Positions 1 to 11,406 of a stretch of 64,000 nucleotides of DNA are shown piece by piece. Position numbers and translations under genes: made by a program. The first letter of the stretch is position 1. Every line of letters begins with the position of its first letter. The notes under the pieces are model-generated. The model was not told the origin of the DNA, made no database searches, and was given only the letters and a program-made list of their open reading frames with translations. Source of the stretch: Lottia gigantea (taxonomy: Eukaryota > Mollusca > Gastropoda > Lottiidae); the NCBI RefSeq assembly GCF_000327385.1, contig NW_008710245.1, positions 1,564,652-1,628,651 of the forward strand, in the 5' to 3' direction.

Positions 1-344
1 AATAGTACAGTATATTTTCTGACCATACAGAAAATAATAAATGATAATGTTTTTATTAGACAATTCTTGGTACATGGTAATATACAAATAATAACTATAA
101 TAGAAATATCATAAATATTTTACATACACTTTACATGAACTTTTCATAAGAAAACAAACTAATCATATCTGAAAACATACTGAAATTTAGTGAAAACTAA
201 TAAAATAAATGCCAAGATATCTGAAAATTGCTATTAAATTGAATGATAACTAATGAAATAAACGAGCTATTGAAAACAGTGGTCTAAATTAGTGTAATGA
301 ATTACCAAATAATCAGCAATCAAAAGTTGATTCCGTTTAATGAT

Positions 345-745
345 CATACAAAAAAATGCTATGAAAATGAACAAATGCTATGAAAATGAACAAATGCTAT
401 GAAAATGAACAAATGCTATCAAAATGAATTTTATTTATAACTGACATTAACAAATGTTATCAAAATGAATTTTATTTATAGATGACATTAACAAATGTTA
501 TCAAAATCAATCTTTGTTTATATATTATATTAACAAATGTTATCAAAATGAATTTTGGTTTATATATCATATTAACAAATGTATCAAAATGAAGTCGTTT
601 ATAATTGACAAAATTTTATGAAAATGAATAACGCCCAGAGAAATGTTGTTGAAATTAATTTTGTTAATATATGACATTAACAAATGGTATCACTGAATTT
701 TGTGAAGACAACATTAACAATTTTTATCTTTATCAAAATATATTG
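345..745. repeat. Degenerate minisatellite, about 60 bp unit
   Basis: The phrase ACAAATGTTATCAAAATGAA followed by TTTTATTTATA and a GACATTA spacer recurs about six times with drift, after a short run of 18 bp sub-repeats (AACAAATGCTATGAAAATG) at 357-420. There is no coding potential. It looks like an ordinary decaying tandem array. Confidence 0.7.
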
Positions 746-1348
746 TGTTGATGATTATTTTTGCTCTGGTAGTTATCTATAGCCAAGATCAGACATCTCA
801 GATGTTAGCAAAAATCTCCTGTTTGAATCCAGATTAAAAATAATTTATACAATAATTTCAAATATTATTTTTATTTATACTGTATCACCTATTAATTTCT
901 TCAGAAAAACAAAATGATATATGGACAATTTATGAAGTCAACTAATTGAAATGAATATGTAAAAAAATAATGAAATATATTCAAACAATATACAAAATAA
1001 TGAAAAAAAGTAAAAATATTTGTACATTTCATGTATTAATCTATAAATTATCTATAATTTGCTATCAACTTTAAATTTCTTGGCCATTTTCCCTGAATTA
1101 AATTCAGTTGTTCCATATTCTCAAGCATATTAATCATAACAACTATAATATTTTATATATGTATTTTGTTATAGGTGAAGGGACTATATATAGTTCATTA
1201 TGCTTCATGAGATTCGTTAAATATTCTTGTATTTCTTTACTATGTGGCAGCTTAAAAATAACAAAGCTTTGTTAATGTTAAAGAACATTGTCTCATCAAT
1301 GATGGTTTTTCCATTCTTGATAATAGAGTAATTCTTGTTTAACTTCAT

Positions 1349-1541
1349 TAAAGATGGGTTTCAATGATTTTTAGTGTCAAATCAAGCAAACTATTCGATA
1401 ATTGGTGTTTCTAATGAATTATCATATATTCTTGATCATATCATTATGTTCTTAAAGATGGGTTTCCTTATCTTCTAGTGTCACATTAAGCAAACTAATT
1501 TGATTAATTGGTATTTCTAATGACTTATCATATTTTCTTGT
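1349..1541. repeat. Two-copy direct repeat, about 106 bp
   Basis: The segment beginning AAAGATGGGTTTC at 1349 recurs at 1455 with roughly 85 percent identity by eye, including TTAGTGTCA, AAGCAAACTA and GGTRTTTCTAATGA. This is a simple tandem duplication with no other feature. Confidence 0.7.
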
Positions 1542-1953
1542 TGCATATAATCTTAACCAATCATAACTGTCCATGTATGTACAGTCTGGATAAACAAAAA
1601 AAATCTTTTTGACCTTTCTTGATCGGTCACTCTTTGGAATTCTGCTGGTAATTCACTTCTAACACTTTCAAACATCAACTGTTTTAGTCTAAGGCATGAA
1701 ATTTGGGTGGGCAGAAAATCTGCACAAAAAACTTTGATTAATAATTCTAAATAACATCTTGCTCAAAATGTTTCTAAATTGCTGCCAAATAACTGAGTTG
1801 AGTCAAAGTCATCAAGATTAATACTTCTTTTGATTACCATTGATATTTACAAGAATAACTCTTACTCATAATTGTGGAGTAACGTAACATTTTGTTTCTA
1901 GCTGCCTAATTCACTCTGGCCACTACATAATTGCAGGATGTCTTTTAATCCTT

Positions 1954-4900
1954 TCAGGAATCTTTATTCTTACATTTTGTATGATTCAGAGGCTGGGTTC
2001 TAAAGACGCGAATCTTTTCAGTATCAGGCATAATAGAACAAAGTGTTTCAGTCAATTCCTGAATGGAGACGCTATTGCTGTCGAATCGTCCTGGTTGAAA
2101 TTTTAAACTGTCCACTATTTTGGATGGTGAACTTGAATCATTAGTAAGGACTATACCCCATTCTAAATACAACAGTTTACATAATTTAGATATACTGTTT
2201 AAAGTGTTGGTATTAAGTTGTGCTAAACTAGAGTCTTCATCTCTTCCCTGAAATATACAGTTTAAAATAACCATCCACTCACAATTTGATTGGATTGTAC
2301 ACCAGAGAACACAGCTAATCAGAGTCCTCTGATAGAAAGACTGTGAACATGGCTTAGTGTTTACAGACTTTTTGTTGAGGTCTCTGATTGGCTTATTTGC
2401 TAGTGTACAATGCAATAAAATCGCTGCATTTTGAATACAAGAAAGCAAGCTATGATTCAAGGTACAGAGAAGTTGGTAATAGCTAAAAGTCTCAGTATTT
2501 GATGGCGAAAGTGTAAATCAGACAGATTTTTCTGATACAAGATCAAGGTTGCTTATTTGAACTTTGACTAATTGATGCTAATCAAACCAAGAATAAAAAC
2601 ACCATTGACTAGGGCTGGGCGATATACTGGTATCACGATAAAATCGCCTGATTAAAAAAATACTGAAATATCATGATATATGGTAATTATCATGATATAT
2701 CGTAAAATTTTTGTCCAGATAAGATCACCTACACAATTTTAACAAGTAACTTAAGAAAGATATGTTTTTTTCATGATATTCAAGACTGGGATGTTTTTAG
2801 ATATAATTATTGTTTTATGTTACATTTAAAATTTCTAGATCATAATTTTCTTTCAAAAACCAGTAAAAAACAAACTTAAAACATATCGCGATAGATACCC
2901 ATATCGTGATAAATTAATACTTAATATTGTGATATCAACTTGAACCAATATCGTCCAGCCCTACCATTGACTGGCATTCCTTACATTTGGTCAATAAACG
3001 ATGTCTTTCTTATGTCAGGCTTACTATAATTGTGCATTGTAAGAAAACACTGAAGAAAATATAAGACACATACCTCAATATAAGGCCAGATAACAAATCG
3101 GTATAATTTTTGAAGATGATGCATTCTTTCAGCAAGGTTATTAGGTACTATAAACATGACTAGTTCTAGTTCTTCTAAACTATAATAATAATGAAATATA
3201 GAAATAGGCTTAATTGAAAATACCATATTATACATAGTTGGTTTCAATGGCTTCACTACTCAAAATCTTGTTCCTGAGCACATTAATATTGATCAAAAAT
3301 TGATCCTGGTTGGATGTATATGATGCAATACCCCAAAAAGAAAAATCCTCTGATTTGGTGCCATGTATAAGCACAACAGAAGCTGGCATGTTTTATGTGT
3401 TTTTGATGCAAGTGTATTACAAGATGTGTAAAAGTCATTGAATTCTTACCTCTGTAATTTAGATAATGAATCAGCTAATGTTGTATTATCAAAATCTCCA
3501 CCACATTCTAATCTTAATCTTTTTAAACTGACCAATTGACCTAATGATTCATATGCCTAGAAAATATAACAAGATTATATATATACAATATCACTGGCAG
3601 AGCTGTATTACCCATTATATATAAAAGACATTCTTCGAGAAAATAAAGCATCACTTGCTCACTTCGTAATTTTCTATGCTAAATGTAACGATATTAGAAC
3701 AGGACTGCGGAAGAAAACTTGTTAGATTACAATGGGGATGAAAAGTATAAGAATTTTTTTTTATGTCTCTTAAGCTTCATTTTGTGCACAATCAAAACCC
3801 AAACGACATTCTTACAGAAGCTCATAATATGCTCACTGGACCATCTGGTTCCCCAGTAAAATCAAACAAAAGAGAAAAACTTTTACCTTTTTCCATGGTG
3901 AACAATCACCTATTTCTAATGTAGTAAGGTTCTTTAACTCACTAAGAAAGGTAAAATCGCTATCTTCAAATGACCTTAAAGAGGTTAGAGACTGAAAAAT
4001 AAACCACAGACACCCAAAGTTGAAAATAAAGATCTGTTTTAAAACTATAAACATCCTATTGGTTGTCCAATATGAAGCAGTGGGCAATGGTGCAATTTTT
4101 GAAGATATTCATCATTTTCATATTAATTAGCATAGACAGACATGGAATTTTACGACTTGTGTTTTGGCTCATGACAACCAGAAATGCCATGCCATTCATT
4201 GGGATGGGACAATAAACCGAGGCCCCTTGTGCTACAGGCTGTGTACGTTAAAGATTCTTAGACAGTTGGAAATCGAAAAAGAGGAGGCTAATGCTGCTGT
4301 CCTGGCATAATTTCCCTCATTGCACCCTGCATGGCGTTGCCTGTCTTCATTTACCTACATGGTGCAGAAAAGTAGGACCTAAAACTCCATTCATTTCATT
4401 TCACTATTCAATAAATGAAAATTTGCAAAGAGTGACATAAGCTTCATCTTTAATCAAAAAAAAATATCGAAACAAGTACATACCAATATTTTAAGTTGTT
4501 TTAACTGTGTTAAATTTGATAAAGAACCACTAATGGAAGTATTTGGTAAAACAAGTCCACCTAAACCACGTAATCGTAATTCCTGTAAATATTCTAATTT
4601 ACTCAGCTTACCAATATCTATCTTTGTTGGCGTGTTCCTGAAATACAGAATTAGATCATCATGCAATCAGCAAGCTGAAATGATCCAGAAGGCTTGAAAG
4701 GATGTACTTATTTGCTTTACAGCTCAATTTCAGCTAATTGTGTCATTTTTCAGAAGTTAAGTTCTGACATACAGTACTCCTACATTTCAATACAATTTTT
4801 CAAGTGTGTCTGTAACGTCTGCATTTCAGAAGTGGATAGCCTGAAAGTGAAGTACCAGTAGTTTCAACTTTGATTAGTATTTGTGGATTGCAAAAGAACC

Positions 4901-7900
4901 AGATGCCAGATTTTTTAATTTGAAAAGGGACATGTAAAGTGAACCATACAGCTCCTTTCAACACTTTCTAATCTGTATTCTTACCACATTTGTTCTGTAT
5001 TACTATCAGAGATGAATTCAGCTGAGAAAACTTGTAAACTCTGTAACTTCTCACAAACAGAATGTAAAACTGTGGCTGGCACCAGACCAAAAGTTATTTC
5101 TTGTAGAGCAACAAGATTATATAAATTAGCCATCAATTGATGCCAGGTTCTGTTTCTGTCATCATAATGATGTAAACCTTTTAAACTCTGAAATATAAAT
5201 ATTTTCATAGTATGTAAAATGTCATATGATGACTTTTTTTGACTTTAAATTTTAAACAGTGACCACAAGCCACTTTTAACTTATTTTCAGTATATCAAGG
5301 GTTAAACCAGATTCAAAACGGTCCAAGATCTTTTGGATATAAAGCTACACACCAATTTGCATAAAAATCTGACAAAACTATGGCCTCTATCCTCTTCCAA
5401 GCTAATTATAGACCAACAAACAGACAAGGGAGATGGCAATACCATATATAAAAGTAACATAGGTTTATTTACCAGTCTTTGTACACCAACTTTACGTATA
5501 AATTTACAAGCTATTTTCCAGTCTGGGATCTTGATATCTTTTAGTCGTATAACTCGCCACTGAAATGATACAGAAGCATCAACCTAGATAATTTTTCTCT
5601 TTATAAAATTTCATGACTTTGATCATTACTGACTCACTGTCATAGTTTTTACTTTGAACATGCTGTTGAGTCTTGAGAGCACAAGTTGACATCAGTGTCA
5701 AAATAATGGAATTCTTACAAATAATAAATTCTTACCAAAGATAAATGCTGTGATATATTGTGCCAGGTTTTACAAACTTGACCAACACTGAAAAATGATG
5801 ATAAAAATATGAATCACTTGGCCTATGAAATCATAAGAAATATACTGACCATTCACAGCAAAATACTGAATGATACTGAACATTTACAGTGAAAGACTGA
5901 ATGATACTGACCATTTACAGCAAAATACTGACATTCACAGCAAAATACTGAATGATACTGAACATTTACAGTGAAAGACTGAATGATACTGACCATTTAC
6001 AGCAAAATACTGACCATTTACAGCAAAATAATGAATGATACTGAACATTTACATTAAAATACTGAACGATACTGAACATTTACAGCAAAATACTGAATGA
6101 TACTGAACATTTACAGTGAAAGACTGAATGATACTGACCATTTACAGCAAAATACTGAAAGATACTGACCATTTACAGCAAAATAATGAATGATACTGAA
6201 CATTTACATTAAAATACTGAACGATACTGAACATTTACAGCAAATTACTGAATGATACTGAACATTTACAGTGAAAGACTGAATGATACTGACCATTTAC
6301 AGCAAAATACTGAAAGATACTGACCATTTACAGCAAAATAATGAATGATACTGAACATTTACATTAAAATACTGAACGATACTGAACATTTACAGCAAAA
6401 TACTGAATGATACTGAACATTTACAGTGAAAGACTGAATGATACTGACCATTTACAGCAAAATACTGAATGATACTGACTATTTACAGCAAAATACAGAA
6501 TACCAGTACTGAAGATTTATAGTAAAATACTGAACAACAATAAAATCATTTAGATCAGTTCAACACAAGATTTTATAAGTTGAGAAAGTAAACTGAAAGT
6601 AAAATCTCTTACCGTAATAAATCGCGAGTAGAAAGATATCTAAATATTAATAACATACAATCATAACCACCATATAAACTCTTAATATAACAACTAGCAG
6701 GATTAATCCCTTCCACACACTTCCTTTTATTACTTAGTTTCATTTTATTAACACTGACTTCACTAGATATATCATTAACACTATTTTTATTATCACCAGA
6801 AACACTTGTCACAGTATTAACACTATTTGCACTACCATTCACACTATTTGCACTACCATTAACGCTAACACTTGCACTATCACTTGAAGAAGTGTCTGAA
6901 ACTGGCTTAAACCCTTCCACACCTCCACTATTGTTCGAAACAGTCACGTTCAATTTCGTTTGAGGGTCTGTAGGTAGACCAAATGTATTTGGGGGCAACA
7001 CAACTTTAAGTCCTTCCTTTGAATTTATCACACAGTTGGGAGGCACTACTATATGTACATTGTTGATCTTTAAAGCTAAAGGTTGGTTGAGATTCAAGCG
7101 TTTGGTCACTGCTGTGGGTAACGTTAATAACTGAGCATTCACTGGCGTCTCCTTTGATGGTTTCTGCACAATGACTGGAGTTTGTGGGGTGAGGCCTAGT
7201 TGAGGCTTTGGAGGAGAAATAACACCGTGCGGCGCTATTGTTCTCATAGGAATAGTTCCTGGAGCTGCTATTAACTTAGGAGGCACCAAAGATATGCCAG
7301 GAGAAGGTTTTAACAATGGTAATGTACTTCTAGGTATCATGGAAGAAGTGGCCATTTTTAATGGTGGAAGGGGGGGAATTTCTAACGGTAAAATAGAATT
7401 ACCGGTACTTTGAGTCATTTGGGGTGATTTACTATCTAAATAGGTGCGTAATGTGGAATTCATAGTTTGACTAAGTTTAGGAGTGGGCGGTTTCGGAAAT
7501 ACCATGGTATATGATGTTGTTTTATTGGAAGCAACTGGTATACTGTTGCAGGTACCATTGGGAAGCAATCTGCATCTCTGAAGGAAATAAAAAAAAACAT
7601 TCATTACCTTTTTTTTATCAGAAAATATTTATTTTCTAAGCTGCATGTTGGGCTTGGTAAAATAATTGAAATAACCGAATATCATGGCTAAGATTTTAAT
7701 CATCATTATCGATCATAAAATTTGATAATCGATGATCAAACATCTCACAGAACTTTTATCACAGTAAAGTAATAGGACCTGACAGAAGAAAAAATACCTT
7801 CTAGAAACTTACATGACATTTAAAATTAGCTGATGTCACATCACTTTCAGCATTGACACATTTAGGATGAAATAAACACATACATTGACTACAGGTCAAC

Positions 7901-10900
7901 TCTGGGGGCTGACCCTCTAGTCCAGGACAGTTAATAGTACATAGTTGACCTTCAGATCTTTCTAGATGGGCACTGGAATATAACATATGAAAAAAAAAGT
8001 TTAGGTACTCGCCCTAATTTCTGTTGATAACTGGGCTTCAGACAACTAACACTGGCTCTCTTAAAAGGGCAGATGCGCCATTTTGGGGGTTGATTTGAGA
8101 CGTGGAAATATGTAAATAGTCTTCAGAATTACGAGAAATATCTCAAACTAGGATTATTATGAACTATTTCTATAAAGGTCTTTTCTATATATCTTAAATT
8201 GACGAGTCATCATTGTAACATTCAAATGCGAATAATTCTGGACACACATGGATTTGAAGACCCAACAGTGAGCTGTGAACACTATTACTGATTGGCTTAG
8301 CTAAAAATTTACCATTTCTGAGACTAAAGGAATGATTGGTCAAAAAGAATGGCTAATCCATTCCTTTTGGATATTTATTTCATAAGATGGCCTCAGTGAA
8401 ATAAATAATAAAGATATCAGAATAAGTCAACTCAAATCTCAATATCAAAGATATTTTGAGAAGATAATTCTAGAAATGATATTTTCCAGAGTATTTTGTG
8501 ATACAAAATTAGGTAGGCTTCACGATGACCCACAAAATTGAAATGAAATGAATGGAATTTTATGTTCGCATATTGAGCCCAAATGAATCAACAACCCTAC
8601 CCTAAGGTTATTGACAGTACTTACGGTAATGTAACAGCTGTTTTTGGTTGAAGACTTGGTGGTCGTGGAGTGGTACTCTTTCTAGCTGTCGCCTTCTTTT
8701 TAACAGGTGGAGCTGGGGTAGTAACGTCATCGAGAGAACGCTTTCTACTAGCTGCTGCTTCAATAGCCATATTCAAATATGGCGTCATACTAAACTCATC
8801 CTCATCTCTTTCAATAACCACTTCTGGTTCTGGTATAGATGATTTAGTCTTATTAGGTTTAAGTGTTGGTTTTGGACTCATTTTATTTCCTTTGCCAGGA
8901 CGTCCTCTCTTTATTGGACTGACACTAGCTGGACTGTCATAACTTCTTCGTGACTTTCCAGCTGATCTCACTATCTCGAATGGTTCTCTATAAATAGGTT
9001 TTCTCATGAAACAGAAACATGTAGCTGGCAACTTGACTGATGAAGATTTATTTACTACAAAAAAATTTTCATTCATTTGGAAATGTAAGGTTGTAAGGTC
9101 ATGAAGGTTGTGGGTCATGACAAAAAAAACATAAATTCTGTATATCATTTACCACTGCTTGCGAATGTCAAGCAAATATTCAAATGAATGTCTGCATCAT
9201 AGAACTTTTCAATATGTTTCTTGGTAATAAGCCAGTTTAGAACTATAACGTGCTAGTGCTAATTCCATACGCGGTAAGCAATGTTAATTTGATATGGCAG
9301 TCTATGGAAAAGGATTTCATACAAGGGTTTATGACATTTGCAATCGTTAAACTCATGATATTTGCCGTGGACTGAGAAAACTTGCTAAATGATAAACGGG
9401 CAATCCCTTTTTATTATATATTTTTCCATCTCTGGCCATAGACTGCCATGTTAAATTTAAAACTATAAGAGATTAAGACTTACAATAATCATTTATCTGT
9501 ATCATTGACCTCTGAAATGATAATTTTTTTAGATATCACCAAATAGATACAATTTCCTGTAGAAAATATGACAAAGGTTTTGAAACCTTTTGAACACAAG
9601 ATCCCTCAACTAATTGAAATATAGATAAATATATTTTTAAGAGTTTTTGATTCAGTTTTTAATTTATCTGATTAAAGAGGGATTCTGTTGTATAGTATGA
9701 CACCAAGTAGGTCCACTGAATATTCTCGTATTTTGAGAATTTAAATTTCATGTTCGTTTTAAGAGATAGAATACCTTTAAACATACTTTCAAACCTGTAG
9801 ACCAATTTGAAGGAAAGCAAAGTAACCTCATTCAAACCAGTAATTCAAATTCAATTATGGCAGTGTCTCAAGAAAAGACAACTCGTCTTTTAAACTTTCA
9901 AACACAGATAATTCTGGACACACTTGGTGAGCTGTGAACACTATTACTGATTGGCTTAACTAAAAAAAAATCCTGTTTCTGAGACTAAGATATGATTGGT
10001 TAAAAGAATGGCACATCTCTTCCTTTAACACCACAACATTTTGCATCTGCATAAAATTGTTTACAATAGCAACTAAAGTTAAAACTCACCAATTTTCTTC
10101 CCTCTGGTGTAAAATAATAAATATCAACTGGTTTACTCTTCTTTCTACCACTAGCTGAATATTTCTCAAATACATTTCTTTGCACAACTTCTCTTTTCCA
10201 ACCTATTCCATAAAAAAGATTGATATTACCAAATAAAACACAAAAATGCCCACTGACAGTTTTGTTTACATTTAGATTTTTAATAGAAAGCAAGCATGAA
10301 ATATTTCACCCTAGTATTACATTTATTGTAGTACCGGTTCTGTAGCAAAACATTAGAATACAGTTTGATCAAATCAGAATTCTTAAAGGAACAAATGCAG
10401 CATTTCCAGGAGTAAATCAGATAGTTAAAATCAACTTGGCACATCAATCCAAATGGCTCCATGTCAAACTTTAAACTTTTTTTTCAATGCTATCATTTTG
10501 TTCTCTCTCATAAATAAAATAACATAATGTAACTGAATATTGCGACTTGAATTACATTTTGGAGCAAGCGTCAACTCACAAGCACGCTAAACTTCAGCAC
10601 CCAAGCATCAATAAAAATATTAAAGAAAACATACCTTCTTTAAAGGGGCGGAGTAACAAGTTCATATCAAGATCTTTTGTGTATTCAGAAACTGCAAGAT
10701 AAATAAAGAAAGTCATGAAATTCCTGTAGTATCGCTAAGTATCAAAAAAAAAAAATGATTCCAGCCGCTCGATCTGAATAATTTTTTTCACATTAAAGCA
10801 TGTCTGGTAAAGACAATTTTCAGAAACCTTCAAACAATTGTAATTAAGATCTCTTGAACAAAAAAAAAAACCAAACCAATAATTACTGTTACTCATAAGA

Positions 10901-11406
10901 GATTCTAGACCATCTTCTTCATCACCATGGACACTAGAGTTATTATTGTTGGTATTCTGGGAACTGTCAATCTGAGAACTTTCAGCTTGTGAGCTGTCAA
11001 TCTGAGAGCTTTCTGCCTGAGATGATTTTCCACCCCCTTCATCCTCAGCTACAGCACCACTATTAGTTTTATCACAACTATTATCATCAACATCCATAAT
11101 TAACCCTGTTTCATCCCCAGAATCATCTTTAGCTTCATCACCATCTTTGACGTCACTTGACTCAAGTGTCTTGGTTTCATCAGTTTCCATTTCTTGGTCG
11201 CTTTGGACAGCAGAGTTTTGATTCTGATCCACAACTTTCTGTTTGGCTGTCAGGTTATCGCTGAAAATTTCACTGTCTTCCGACATCTCATCTGCGTCTT
11301 TTTCTAATTTAACTTTTGCACCAAAATAATTATGATCTGTATCTGGTGGACCGTCTACCGAATTTTTCACATCTGAACTTTCTGGACCAGCATAACTGTG
11401 ATCCAT
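1954..11406 (-). CDS. MBD - AT-hook - PHD-like - F-box - leucine-rich repeat protein, 15 exons
   Basis: Probable chromatin-targeted substrate adaptor of an SCF-type ubiquitin ligase. Exons in transcript order: 11406-10887, 10691-10635, 10202-10090, 9511-9484, 9054-8625, 7972-7813, 7577-6613, 5787-5736, 5559-5473, 5187-4985, 4637-4484, 3991-3887, 3556-3450, 3179-3074, 2247-1954. They sum to 3381 nt (1126 residues), and every junction has GT-AG with matching phase. Residues 1-173 are acidic and Ser/Gln-rich. Residues 193-268 form a methyl-CpG-binding domain: a GWKREVV start, DIYYFTPEGRKL core, then RSMIQINDYL. An AT-hook-like KRGRPGKG lies near 288. A PHD-like Cys4-His-Cys3 set is C394, C398, C410, C413, H418, C421, C435, C438. 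Residues 440-740 are Pro/Ser/Thr-rich. An F-box spans about 743-785 (LLIFRYLSTRDLL, then VCKTWHNIS), followed by LRRs to about 1080. The order recalls KDM2/FBXL19 (CXXC-PHD-F-box-LRR), with an MBD in place of CXXC. Binding and ligase roles are inferred from domain families. I assign no symbol. Confidence 0.87.
2602..2971. mobile_element. Non-autonomous hAT element (MITE) with intact target duplication
   Basis: The element occupies 2610-2963. Its terminal inverted repeats are TAGGGCTGGGCGATAT at the left and, read on the opposite strand at the right, TAGGGCTGGACGATAT (15 of 16 match). It is flanked by a perfect 8 bp direct repeat CCATTGAC at 2602-2609 and 2964-2971. An 8 bp duplication is the hAT hallmark. 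The interior has further imperfect symmetry (ATATCATGATAT and ATATCGYGATA stretches) and no coding capacity. It sits in the last intron of the MBD/F-box gene. Confidence 0.9.
5285..5440. repeat. Dispersed repeat fragment overlapping the intron before an LRR exon
   Basis: The sequence from CAGTATATCAAGGG to ACAAACAGACAAGGG resembles the longer element at 61966-62331 (CAGTATATCAAGGGC, AAAAACTGTAG, CACAAACAAATT). It is a truncated copy lying in the intron between the exons at 5473-5559 and 4985-5187, and it ends about 30 bp below the upstream exon. Confidence 0.55.
5810..6535. repeat. Minisatellite with 155 bp higher-order period
   Basis: Roughly 31 bp monomers of the form ACTGAATGATACTGAACATT plus TACAGCAAAAT fill the intron just upstream of the F-box exon pair. 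A diagnostic variant, ACATTAAAATACTGAACG, occurs at 6051, 6206 and 6361, exactly 155 bp apart. Five monomers therefore form a higher-order unit repeated about three times, with looser monomers on both sides. Confidence 0.85.
8061..8368. mobile_element. MITE family A copy
   Basis: The left end TTAAAAGGGCAGATGCGCCA and internal phrases shared with the reference copy at 43298-43599 (AATAGTCTTCAGAA, GGATAATTCTGGACACAC, ACTGATTGGCTTAGCTAAAA, TTTCTGAGACTAA) mark this as a near full-length, diverged copy. The right end has lost its clean inverted repeat. It lies in an intron of the MBD/F-box gene. Confidence 0.75.
9640..9782. mobile_element. Foldback family C half-copy
   Basis: It shares TTTATCTGATTA, GGGATTCTGTTGT, TATGACACCA and the TTAAATTTCATGTTC tail with the right arm of the large palindrome at 57647-58022. 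Only one arm is present. It lies in an intron of the MBD/F-box gene. Confidence 0.55.
9868..10027. mobile_element. MITE family A, right-hand half
   Basis: The sequence runs from AAGAAAAGACAACTCG through GATAATTCTGGACACAC and ACTGATTGGCTTAACTAAA to the end TGGCACATCTCTTCCTTTAA. It matches the right half of the family A reference at 43298-43599. The left half is missing. Confidence 0.7.

Larger units (their letters stand above)
1..1953. other. Gene-free AT-rich stretch downstream of the MBD/F-box gene
   Basis: I see no supportable coding exon here. It lies 3' of the minus-strand MBD/F-box/LRR gene and probably holds its 3' UTR, but I could not choose a polyadenylation signal with confidence because several AATAAA-like hexamers occur in this AT-rich sequence. 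It contains a degenerate minisatellite near 345-745 and a two-copy direct repeat near 1349-1541; the rest looks unique. Confidence 0.6.

Noticed and set aside
8648-8942. Plus-strand open frames opposite the MBD/F-box gene
   Set aside because: Shadows of the minus-strand exon at 8625-9054, which carries the MBD end and the AT-hook-like motif.
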